Below are positions 25,801 to 31,516 of a DNA stretch of 31,516 nt, piece after piece. Source of the DNA: JABMPR01 sp964508765. Its GTDB lineage: Bacteria; Fidelibacterota; UBA8477; JABMPR01. Where the stretch lies: the NCBI GenBank assembly GCA_964508765.1, contig CAZDVD010000031.1, positions 1-31,516 on the forward strand, written 5' to 3'. Below the pieces are notes generated by a model, which was not told the origin of the DNA, searched no databases, and saw nothing but the letters and a program-made list of their open reading frames with translations. Positions within the stretch are counted from its first letter, which is position 1. Each line of letters begins with the position of its first letter. The translations under genes and the position numbers were made by a program.

Positions 25801-26414
25801 ATTTGAGATATTCCGGATTAAAAAACATTGAGTGGTTGAAAAAATATATTACCGGTGCCAGCCTGGATATGAACTATGCTGGTAAAAAAACTGCCAATGA
25901 ACAAAAGGGCATTCTCACCAGAGAAACCTACTCCATTGCCTTCTCACCCCTGATTGGTTTAAATATTCAGGGTAAAAAGAGTATCAATGGCTCACTCAAT
26001 TATAGCCTGACAAAAAATATTAATAACTCCATTGATGTGAATAATTTCATTTCTTCAACCCAGCGTTTTAATCAGTCCGTCAATGCTGGCCTCTCATATT
26101 CGCATCGGGGTGGTATGACCATTCCTCTGCCCATGATGGAGGATAAATATCTTGAGAACAATATCGATTTCCGTCTGGAGATTGCCTATACCCATGAACA
26201 GGAATATACTGGAACTGAAAGTGAGACCTCCATCGAATTTGGAGATGGTCGCTACACCAAAACATTTTCAGCTCGACCCAGTATTCAATATAGTTTCACA
26301 GACAAAGTATCTGGAAGCATCTCTTACGACTATCGCATTACCGATACACGTGATCATGGCCGACAGGATGTGGGTGATTTTCAATTTGGTGTAAATATCC
26401 AGATCAAGGGATAG
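19836..26414 (+). CDS. sprA: SprA, T9SS outer-membrane translocon
   Basis: A 2192-aa SprA/Sov homologue, the very large beta-barrel that forms the T9SS export channel in Bacteroidetes (usual length about 2300-2500). GTG start; signal peptide MRTIAAIILSLITIWPSLYG, then Q21 as the probable first mature residue. Conserved landmarks include the DFDFENNMEIFYNGNEDEI stretch and RVEAGNISLSLPG (about residues 215-255), the repeated SprA_N-type segments to about residue 700, and LAYLDDFEGSRREAQLS (about 808-824). The C-terminal half is beta-strand-rich, as expected for the barrel. A low-complexity RG-rich then acidic insert (RGRGRGRATEEPDLEKTEE, about 1789-1810) interrupts it. It lies directly ahead of the M28 gene. 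PorV, PorU and GldKLMN partners are not in this window. Confidence 0.9.
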   Translation: MRTIAAIILSLITIWPSLYGQTEEVRPGGVTFTMRAKFYQPASTPIFDTPKQGLFFSNTSLFLASPMSQLSLSSIRSTLEMDSTATYFTMSQMMDGKPIGIPTVVSIDEFVTLSLDHKKKGLFKKIATGRLQAEEATGKGQSFELIGADIAGQRVSLRVRGNVNITGKLRSEDRSKTTNTNSQQQSNTFQIEQKQAFKIEGKIGDRISIQVDQDSERDFDFENNMEIFYNGNEDEIVQRVEAGNISLSLPGTKLAMFSGQNNGLFGLKALAKVGPIDITAIASLERGRKEKLSLNGNSESSEVTVDDYNRRRNTYFYVNHFYRRKSYPLNSKGEYRQTGRSVQTIRVYKYSSFNQGDQISNFAQIYDNPETDPTWATSRHVIQLKQGPDEDFVLYENLGVIRMNTPVQNNEVLAIAYRDVFVDTLNANPPNLRVQEYDPLLNDMYTYQEGNDIALGTPGISDTLRLKLIKPDGALPGDASWDLEWKNVFYLNTSGINKEGFDLKIRESLGGEESEISASGDSFLKLFGLDETGVGAEQEPDGIMDLDYENILNLYRGELILPYLIPFMADTAVVGQPEWMTNAAGEPLNNGGNPNLALEKNLQYSSNSFYTFPVSSPSEYKKDTKFKLHISYANQSSSFNLGFNVIEGSEEVTLNGVPLERGASKDYTIDYFSGQLIILNEAALAPGAGLDIKYELNEFFQLDKKVILGSRAELKFGENKSSFIGLSAIYFSKSSIDEKVRVGKEPMENFIWDLNTKISRDLPWLTRGLDWLPVIKTDAKSNITLSGEIAQVIPNPNTAVNEELGDVGLAYLDDFEGSRREAQLSIIRGAWGLSSVPIDGTSRSNRERAYTYWYNPYNRILTKQIWPNKETSAQAQNDVTDILVLNVIPDSSFSVKDGGAPGEAWGGIQRALSSGYYDQSTSKFLELWVKGNQGRLHVDLGYISEDQQDIDQSWEVNILEQTVKKGYGQLDTEDISSTVFPSGDGFVEAEEDLGIDGLGGKDDEGEFIVVPEDIALYGYHHPSWDHYKFNPNPESGSINYRQINGTEGNLAIEGGNYPNTEDLNNDGALDTRNAYFTMDVDLTTDDYIAGRTYFSNGDSTGWKLIRIPLVDFVKSGGQNSDLALWSQIKFSRLWMDEIPAGGAALQIATVDIVGNDWQERGIFSRYDKVETSITDSLHGTLNVMVINTEDNPSRYNSDGVPGSYSSPPAGVAGILDPITQLRSKEQSLVVRADDLEPGYTVVTDKLFQGSKAKDFIHYKTMKMFVHGWDRTSGGIYESTFTDYELENGSDLEFFFRFGETDNDFYEIRRPIYPGWDERNHLEVNMSDLANFKLSLEDSLFIIQQITQIGSDLDSTLMDSTYMDTLYWSSLPPDFKYATRELSDGSTIAVKGKPSLSRVRLLKTGFKNLSDQSMSGEIWLDELRVSDVEKNTATAYRAHISMQFADIAKLNMDIQRDDADFHNVQQQFGTGDNSLATNVSGSLSLHKFLPGSWGLNIPVSASYRQSEKQPKYITGSDIRIADLDPSLRDTLETMTNRNESYSWNVSLSKKVKSEHWLPKYTIDNMNFKVGATNSTASNARKSEQNSEKVNGSFSYKVNLGKEFKVAPFSFMESIPLIGESLAATEIGYLPSNLGVDGSMVENKSSSVFRNPNATPLKPTHQLTMSRRFNAAWNILNTVSAKFNATLSNNLDSLKNRKEDIIKELNFGHLGSYKESYSMNWNPKGLKLLSPTLSYSSNFSATDKINVDQPGLDLNVSSNTSANMSLNVADVFGLVHKPEKATKSSSGSKNTQSARGRGRGRATEEPDLEKTEEKPKEERELLSFTKILDLTYATLDRIDPISMNVTQGQNTSNMRQVASLDTVAIFREGDTTGVADSLILVVNEMDLNNVGYGYRMGFNTNLNNLNHPDATNPIATSGNFNLTTRSGLKLTKTLTTKFTFAFGQKTTLANKSQGEVINTNMDFLPSGNLYGAPKDEYKSFGNSGIPLPSFNLRYSGLKNIEWLKKYITGASLDMNYAGKKTANEQKGILTRETYSIAFSPLIGLNIQGKKSINGSLNYSLTKNINNSIDVNNFISSTQRFNQSVNAGLSYSHRGGMTIPLPMMEDKYLENNIDFRLEIAYTHEQEYTGTESETSIEFGDGRYTKTFSARPSIQYSFTDKVSGSISYDYRITDTRDHGRQDVGDFQFGVNIQIKG

Positions 26415-26424
26415 GAGGAAACCC

Positions 26425-27336
26425 ATGCAACTCAAGTTTAAGTTAATATGTTTATGTACACTGCTCTTTTTGAGTAGTGGTCCTCCCCTGGCTGCTCAGA
26501 CTGGTTTTGATGCCGACCGGGCTTTTGAAGACCTCCAGGCACAATGCGATCTGGGTCCCAGAAATCCAAATTCGGATGGAGCCCAGGCTGCCATTCAGCT
26601 ATTTAGCTCCATCTTGAAACCCCTGGCAGATAGCTTCCATCTACAGAATTTTCAACTGGATGATCCCTACTCGTCAGAGAAATTGAATCTCACCAATATT
26701 GTTGCTCGTTTTCAGCCAGAAAAAACCCAACGAATTATCCTGTGCGCTCATTGGGATACACGTCCCCGTGCCGAATACGATCCTTCTGCACCTGACCAAC
26801 CCATGATCGGCGCAAATGATGGTGCCAGCGGAGTTGCCATTCTGCTGGAAATCGCCAGACAGCTCAAGGCAAACCCGGTGAACCCAGGCATCGACATTAT
26901 TCTCTTTGATGGTGAGGATTATGGAGAACCTCGGGATCTCCAGCACTACCTCCTGGGAAGCCGCTATTATGTGGACCACCCCTACCCACCCATGGCTCAG
27001 CGAGTCATTTTGCTGGATATGGTCGGGGATGCAGAACTAACCATAAAAGTGGACCCCGTTTCCTACCGCTCTGCTCCAAGATTGGTGGAAGAAATCTGGG
27101 CTCAAGCTGCGGATATTGGTTATGATCAATTCCAATTTGTGGCCGGTGCTTCCATGTATGATGATCATGTTTCATTTATTGACAAGGGTATACAAGCCAT
27201 CGACATCATCGATTTCGAATATCCTGGTCCAGACCATTCCTACTGGCATACCCATGAGGATTCAGTAGACAAGTGCAGTGCAGAGAGTCTTGAGGCCGTG
27301 GGAAATACCCTGTTAAGCTGGTTATACCAACAATGA
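26425..27336 (+). CDS. M28-family glutaminyl-peptide cyclotransferase-like protein, exported
   Basis: A 303-aa protein with AGGAGG 7 bases before its ATG. Signal peptide to A24, mature start Q25. The zinc-site motifs are in the expected order: CAHWDTRPRAE (108-118), D132 in ANDGASG, E164/D165 in DGEDYG, D198 in LLDMVGD, and W274-H275 in YWHTHEDSVDK. The Trp-His pair, the GSRYY stretch and the LLDMVGD context resemble glutaminyl cyclases, which turn N-terminal Gln into pyroglutamate, more than M28 aminopeptidases. An aminopeptidase remains possible. It lies 10 bases after sprA, so the two are surely cotranscribed, linking this activity to secreted proteins. Likely periplasmic. Confidence 0.82.
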   Translation: MQLKFKLICLCTLLFLSSGPPLAAQTGFDADRAFEDLQAQCDLGPRNPNSDGAQAAIQLFSSILKPLADSFHLQNFQLDDPYSSEKLNLTNIVARFQPEKTQRIILCAHWDTRPRAEYDPSAPDQPMIGANDGASGVAILLEIARQLKANPVNPGIDIILFDGEDYGEPRDLQHYLLGSRYYVDHPYPPMAQRVILLDMVGDAELTIKVDPVSYRSAPRLVEEIWAQAADIGYDQFQFVAGASMYDDHVSFIDKGIQAIDIIDFEYPGPDHSYWHTHEDSVDKCSAESLEAVGNTLLSWLYQQ

Positions 27337-27393
27337 TAGCAAAAGGTAAAGACGGGATATGCCTCGAACGGTACACCCCGGAGGACTCAACTA

Positions 27394-28443
27394 ATGAGTA
27401 AAATTTACGCTAACCCTTTTAACTGGGGTGAACCTGTAAAGGGCAATCATTACGTTCAACGACCCGAGGACCAGGCATTCATCCTTTCCAGCATTGAGAA
27501 ACAAAGCCACTTGCTCCTGACGGGCAAGCGGGGTACGGGTAAAACAAGCTTACTGAATTTTATATTTGACAAGGGCTCTATTCCGTTCGTCCATCTTAAT
27601 TTTCGTTTTATCGTCAGCCGAGGGGAGCTCTTCGAACTGCTCCTAAAAGCATTGGTGTCCAGTTTTCCCGGGATAGAAATAGATGCCCGTTTAAAGTCTT
27701 TGACAGCTAATACTGAAAGCGCCAACCTCAAAAATATCTTCGCTCTCTGGTATGAGATGGTTAAAGAAAGTAACCAGAAATTCATCATGGTCTGGGATGA
27801 ATTTCAACATCTCGTCAAATTCAAAGAAGATGTTGTCGGGGAATTGAAATCCAGCCTCAATGGAAGGCGCGGGATCACTCATATTTTCGTCAGCCACCGC
27901 CAGGATATCCTCTTAGATGCATTTGGCAGGGGTAACAAAGAGTTTTTCAATAATCAAGCCTTCTATGAGCTCGAGAATCTTGAGCAGAAAGCTTGTACCC
28001 GCTATCTTTCCCAACGCTTTCGTCGTATGGGTCTCAGTGATTTTGATTTACCTGAGGCAATATACAAAATTACGGGTGGTCAACCCCTGTTCACTCAAAG
28101 GTTGGCATATACCCTATCACAGATATGGCTTGAAGGTACAACAACCAGACTGCTACAGCGCTCCATTACCAAATTGCTCAAAGAGCGTAGTATTCTGTTC
28201 ACAGCTTTATGGGATAATTTCGGTTTAAATGAGAAGCGCCTATTATTGGGATTGGCCAGTGGATATTCCCGGCCGACTGAGCTTGGATTTATCGCCAGGT
28301 TTGGCTTATCAGCGACAAGTACAGCCCACAACACGGTGATTAAACTGGTCCGTGAGGGCTGGTTGGTGAACCGAGATGAAGGCTATCATATCTACGACCC
28401 CCTCTTCCTGGCCTGGTTAAAGAAACGTGAGGGTTTGATTTGA
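27394..28443 (+). CDS. AAA/archaeal-type ATPase with C-terminal winged helix
   Basis: A 349-aa P-loop ATPase resembling the archaeal ATPase family (PF01637-like). Walker A GKRGTGKT is at residues 44-51 and Walker B FIMVWDE at 130-136. A lid region and a C-terminal winged-helix-like domain (about 270-340: FIARFGLSATSTAHNTVIKLVREGWLV) follow. The motif opening NPFNWGEPVKG is typical of stand-alone members. A GGAGG lies 11 bases before the ATG. Its role is unknown; in other bacteria such proteins are often linked to mobile or regulatory functions. Its last four bases overlap the start of prmA, so it is translationally coupled into the run. Confidence 0.85.
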   Translation: MSKIYANPFNWGEPVKGNHYVQRPEDQAFILSSIEKQSHLLLTGKRGTGKTSLLNFIFDKGSIPFVHLNFRFIVSRGELFELLLKALVSSFPGIEIDARLKSLTANTESANLKNIFALWYEMVKESNQKFIMVWDEFQHLVKFKEDVVGELKSSLNGRRGITHIFVSHRQDILLDAFGRGNKEFFNNQAFYELENLEQKACTRYLSQRFRRMGLSDFDLPEAIYKITGGQPLFTQRLAYTLSQIWLEGTTTRLLQRSITKLLKERSILFTALWDNFGLNEKRLLLGLASGYSRPTELGFIARFGLSATSTAHNTVIKLVREGWLVNRDEGYHIYDPLFLAWLKKREGLI

Positions 28444-29288
28444 TCGATACCACCTCACAGTGGGTATCTGCTGATATTCAAATCGTTGCTCAACACCGTG
28501 AAATTGCTATTGATTTTGCCATGGCATTGGGAGGACTGGCTATTGTTGAGCAGGATGACATCTTTCAAGTGAGTTATCCCCTGGACAATGAGACTCAAGT
28601 CATCCTGGATGAACTAAAAACGTTTATCATGGATTTGGACAATACCGCCAGCATTTCCCAGAATGTGGTGGATCGGGAAAATTGGAACAAAAACTGGCAA
28701 GCCTTTTTCAAACCAACCCCTATTACGGATCAACTCATCATTCTTCCGGAGTGGGAAGCTCTGGAACCCTTTCCCCAGGCCATTAAAACAAGGATTCGTC
28801 CTGCCATGGCTTTTGGGACGGGAACTCATGAGACCACGCAATTGTGTCTGGAGATATTGGATTCAGAAATTCAGGGCAACGAACGTGTTCTGGATGTAGG
28901 TACCGGGAGTGGTATTCTTGGAATTACCGCCCTGCTCAAAGGTGCTGCAGAAGTAGATGGACTGGAAAATGACCCCTTTACTGAAGAAAATGTCAGGGAT
29001 AACCTGGAACTGAATGGGATTCAGTCCGGGTTCAATTTGCAGATAACAGAAGCCCCTGTTTTAAACACGCCTTATGATCTCATGGTTATAAACATAATTA
29101 GAGCCAAACTCTTTCCAATTCTACCCAACTATTTCAATTCGGTAGGTGTTGGCGGCAAAGTCATCGTCTCAGGTCTCCTCCAGACAGAAGATATGGAAAC
29201 CAGAGAATTACTGGCCCAATCCCCATGGAAAATCTTGGAAACCTATACAAAGAATGAATGGATCGCTTATTTATGCGAAGTCAAATAA
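28440..29288 (+). CDS. prmA: Ribosomal protein L11 methyltransferase PrmA
   Basis: A 282-aa SAM-dependent methyltransferase that trimethylates ribosomal protein L11. The N-terminal substrate-recognition domain is followed by PAMAFGTGTHETTQLCLE (about 120-137), SAM motif I VLDVGTGSGILG (about 150-161), LENDPFTEENVRDN, and the NIIRAKL motif (about 216-222, the counterpart of the usual NI-A-P/L sequence). The start is TTG at 28440 in a TTGA overlap with the ATPase stop; length agrees with the family (about 290 aa). The catalytic domain appears intact. Confidence 0.93.
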   Translation: MIDTTSQWVSADIQIVAQHREIAIDFAMALGGLAIVEQDDIFQVSYPLDNETQVILDELKTFIMDLDNTASISQNVVDRENWNKNWQAFFKPTPITDQLIILPEWEALEPFPQAIKTRIRPAMAFGTGTHETTQLCLEILDSEIQGNERVLDVGTGSGILGITALLKGAAEVDGLENDPFTEENVRDNLELNGIQSGFNLQITEAPVLNTPYDLMVINIIRAKLFPILPNYFNSVGVGGKVIVSGLLQTEDMETRELLAQSPWKILETYTKNEWIAYLCEVK

Positions 29289-30160
29289 TACTAATTATCC
29301 TCCTGGTCGGCAGTTTGATCCAGTGTGACCAGTCCCCGACCACCCTCGATGAAGAACCCTTTCTGGGGGATACTGGTGAAATCATTTTCTCTGTCAATAT
29401 CAGTAGTTTTGAATTCGACTATCTGTCTCAACAATTTTTCTTCTCCGTTGAGGTTACAAGCCCTCTCGAAATAGATCAAGTAGCTTATACATTGGGTATG
29501 AGCGGTGCTCCATCAAACCCAGTCCTATTGAATGATTTGGGGCAGGATGGAGACATCCTGGTTGGAGATGGTCGCTATGATGGGGGCTGGACCTTACCTG
29601 ATTTCATGTCCACCTATGTGGACAGTCTATGGACGCTTGAAGTTATTGTACGAGACAACGAATCAAATTCCTTGGCTGAATTTGAAACATTACAGCCTGA
29701 ACGACCTGCCCCAGCTACCATCCTGAGCATTGCCCACATGGACACTCTCAGCCTAAAATCAAGCGGTCTCGTTCTAGATACGCTCCAGGTCGAAGTCACT
29801 CACTCCAAAGGTTTGGATGAAATTCGGGAAGTTAGTTTTCTATCATTAAAGCCTGATGGAACTTATGCCAGTAATGGCCAGCGCATTCCGCTTTTTGATG
29901 ACGGCAGTAGTGTCCTCCTTTATCGATATTTAGGTCTGGATATCACCAGTGGAGATAGAATTGCTGATGATGGAATTTACAGCCTGGTTCTACCCCTTGC
30001 CCCAGGCGATCTCAGTGGAATTTACTATTGGACCTTTAGTTCAAGAACCTGGAATGGCGTAGAATCTGAGGCAATTGAAGATTCCTTAGTCGTTCTCCCA
30101 TCTCCCAACCTGACAAAATCAAGCCCCAGGGTGATTAGTCCAATGGGGGTCTTCCAGTGA
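29273..30160 (+). CDS. Putative lipoprotein with Ig-like beta domains
   Basis: 295 aa from the ATG at 29273, which lies inside the end of prmA (16-base overlap); an in-frame ATG at 29258 would add five residues. The N-terminus MRSQIILIILLVGSLIQCDQSP is a hydrophobic leader ending at a Cys, compatible with a lipoprotein, though Gln at -1 is unusual. The rest is beta-rich with two Ig-like segments, each carrying a D-G-D-x-x-x-D-G loop (GQDGDILVGDGRYDGGW and SGDRIADDGIYSLVLP), likely calcium-binding. I do not recognise a named family. It shares GTGA with the next gene, so it is coupled to the propeller protein. Confidence 0.65.
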   Translation: MRSQIILIILLVGSLIQCDQSPTTLDEEPFLGDTGEIIFSVNISSFEFDYLSQQFFFSVEVTSPLEIDQVAYTLGMSGAPSNPVLLNDLGQDGDILVGDGRYDGGWTLPDFMSTYVDSLWTLEVIVRDNESNSLAEFETLQPERPAPATILSIAHMDTLSLKSSGLVLDTLQVEVTHSKGLDEIREVSFLSLKPDGTYASNGQRIPLFDDGSSVLLYRYLGLDITSGDRIADDGIYSLVLPLAPGDLSGIYYWTFSSRTWNGVESEAIEDSLVVLPSPNLTKSSPRVISPMGVFQ

Positions 30161-31516
30161 AATCAATTAAGCTTCTATGTCTGTTGACAATTGCTCTCTC
30201 CCTGCAAGCTCAACTCTTGAGACCCACCAATTTTTCTCTCGCCTCTGCCGATACGGTATACAGCGGATTGATTGGCAGCAGTATTTCAGATCTGGCTGGT
30301 CAGGGTGATACCCTCTGGTTGGGTTCAGGCCACGGACTCAGCGCCACTTACGACAATGGCGATTCTTTTGTGGGATTCAGTCGACGCTTCTCGAATTTAG
30401 GTCAGGGTGGTGTTTCTGCTCTGGCTGTTTGGGGTGATACCATCTGGGTCGCCATGGGATTCGATACAACCACAGCTTTTGGAGATCTAAAAGCAGGTGG
30501 TGGGATCAGTCGCTCTGTGGATGCCGGGGCAAGCTGGACTCATCTGGGACAACCTATGGACAGCCTGCAAATGGTCGTTGAAGATGGTGATACAAGTTAT
30601 GCCAAATATTCAGAGATGGATCTCATGGGCGTTTCCATATTGACCGTGGATGTGGTGACTGAAGTTCAAAATATTACCTACGATCTGGCATTTGATGGAA
30701 CCCGGCTCTGGGCAACCTCCTTTGGCGGCGGTTTAAGAGTTTCCTACAATCTGGGAGATACCTGGTTACGCGTTATGCTGCCCTGGGATGATCAAACCAG
30801 GTTGGACGCTGCCGTGATTCAAAGTATGGAAGCTGATATTGTGGATAACCCAGAATATTATGCCCTGGATCCTTTGATTCATTTCAACCACATCGCCTTT
30901 GCAGTCAAAGCCTGGAACGACACAGTCTGGGTAGGTACTTCTGGAGGCGTTAATCGATCAGTCGATGGTGGGCTCAGCTGGGATCACTTTACTTTTCAAA
31001 ATTCAAACATCTCTGGGAACTGGGTGATCGCCCTGAACCGACAATCCCTGGAAGATGGCTCAGAGCGTATCTGGGCTTCAACCATTACAACAGGGGCCGG
31101 TGATGTGACAGGTCTTAGCTTTTATGATGCTGAAGCGAACTACTGGCGTGCCCCTCTGCTGAACTATCGGATTTGGAATATTGGATCCGATGCATCAAAT
31201 GTATATGCTGCTACCGATCAGGGATTATGGAAATCCAGAGACGGTTTGCACTTTGTACTCCTGCCCAATTTTCATCATGAAGACTACTCAGAAATCGTTT
31301 ATTCCGATGCGGTATACTCTGTGCTTGTGAACGAGGATGGAGCCCTATGGGTGGGCACCGGCGATGGTCTGGCGGTAAGTTTCAACGAAGGCTTATCCTG
31401 GAACATTCACAAAGCTCGCACTTCAGATAGCTCTGATGAATTTTATGCCTATCCAAACCCCTTCACGCCCCGCTATGATAAGGTGCTGAATGGTCAGGGA
31501 AACTTGATTATCCGCT
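30157..31516 (+). CDS. Secreted beta-propeller protein with T9SS-like tail (3' end outside the window)
   Basis: The reading frame is open from the GTG at 30157 to the window end (453 codons). Signal peptide MKSIKLLCLLTIALSLQA, then Q as the first mature residue. Repeats of the kind 'GDTLWLGSGHGL..S.D.G.SF', 'NDTVWVGTSGGVNRSVDGGLSWDHF', 'DGALWVGTGDGLAVSFNEGLSW' recur every 50-110 residues, forming a BNR/Ycf48 or regulator-type beta-propeller. Near the window end FYAYPNPFTPRYD begins a T9SS-type sorting domain (NPF core), so the stop is expected some 60-80 codons beyond. It overlaps the previous gene (GTGA), the last visible member of the operon. Confidence 0.8.
   Translation, partial: MKSIKLLCLLTIALSLQAQLLRPTNFSLASADTVYSGLIGSSISDLAGQGDTLWLGSGHGLSATYDNGDSFVGFSRRFSNLGQGGVSALAVWGDTIWVAMGFDTTTAFGDLKAGGGISRSVDAGASWTHLGQPMDSLQMVVEDGDTSYAKYSEMDLMGVSILTVDVVTEVQNITYDLAFDGTRLWATSFGGGLRVSYNLGDTWLRVMLPWDDQTRLDAAVIQSMEADIVDNPEYYALDPLIHFNHIAFAVKAWNDTVWVGTSGGVNRSVDGGLSWDHFTFQNSNISGNWVIALNRQSLEDGSERIWASTITTGAGDVTGLSFYDAEANYWRAPLLNYRIWNIGSDASNVYAATDQGLWKSRDGLHFVLLPNFHHEDYSEIVYSDAVYSVLVNEDGALWVGTGDGLAVSFNEGLSWNIHKARTSDSSDEFYAYPNPFTPRYDKVLNGQGNLIIR

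Noticed and set aside
1..31516. Search for integrase, transposase, phage genes, tRNA or rRNA
   Set aside because: No such gene was recognised by eye on either strand; the cassette hypothesis therefore lacks an integrase in this window.

Overview
The window (31.5 kb, moderate GC, protein-dense) looks like a chromosomal piece of an FCB-group bacterium outside classical Bacteroidetes, plausibly Marinimicrobia/SAR406 or Calditrichota-like. This rests on three things: a full-length SprA homologue (the type IX secretion, T9SS, outer-membrane channel), secreted proteins with 'NYPNPFNPTT...' C-terminal sorting tails, and the general gene complement. The phylum is an inference; there is no rRNA here to test it.

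Layout. (1) 1-1618: an AT-rich 509-aa orphan gene on the minus strand, bracketed by GTTAGAC/GTCTAAC core-like sequences. (2) 2089-9385: an ordinary minus-strand housekeeping/membrane block: MarC-family protein, glycerophosphodiesterase, penicillin-acylase-family enzyme, DUF1295 membrane enzyme, an orphan T9SS sorting tail, an SRPBCC-like protein, a DoxX-like protein and TrmO. Intergenic hairpins lie at 3705-3793. (3) 9414-10926: a second cassette-like region, with an orphan 110-aa gene and a YefM/YoeB-type toxin-antitoxin pair. It contains an imperfect-palindrome element (10209-10330) whose outer arm recurs at 1-61. Together these resemble integron attC sites and gene cassettes, but no integrase is present. 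(4) 11235-13250: a CCA-adding enzyme gene flanked on both sides by GAGTT-rich tandem repeats, then a REP-like palindrome. (5) 13335-18821, plus strand: a PAF-acetylhydrolase-like esterase and a 1307-aa secreted protein with seven carboxypeptidase-regulatory-like repeats, an FN3-like domain and a T9SS tail. It is followed by three TTGAT-N3-ATCAA palindromes with a 22-bp period and a strong terminator. (6) 19159-31516, plus strand: a dense gene run rdgB - sprA - M28 glutaminyl-cyclase-like - AAA ATPase - prmA - lipoprotein-like - beta-propeller (cut by the window end), with overlapping stop/start junctions over the last four genes.

How it fits together. SprA would be the export channel, and the 1307-aa protein and the propeller its probable cargo. 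The M28 protein just behind sprA resembles glutaminyl cyclases. SprA, the M28 protein itself and the propeller all have signal peptides whose predicted cleavage leaves Gln at +1. That is the pattern called the Q-rule in Bacteroidetes, where secreted N-terminal Gln is converted to pyroglutamate. The most interesting signals are this secretion/cyclase linkage, the attC-like cassettes and the 22-bp periodic palindromes.
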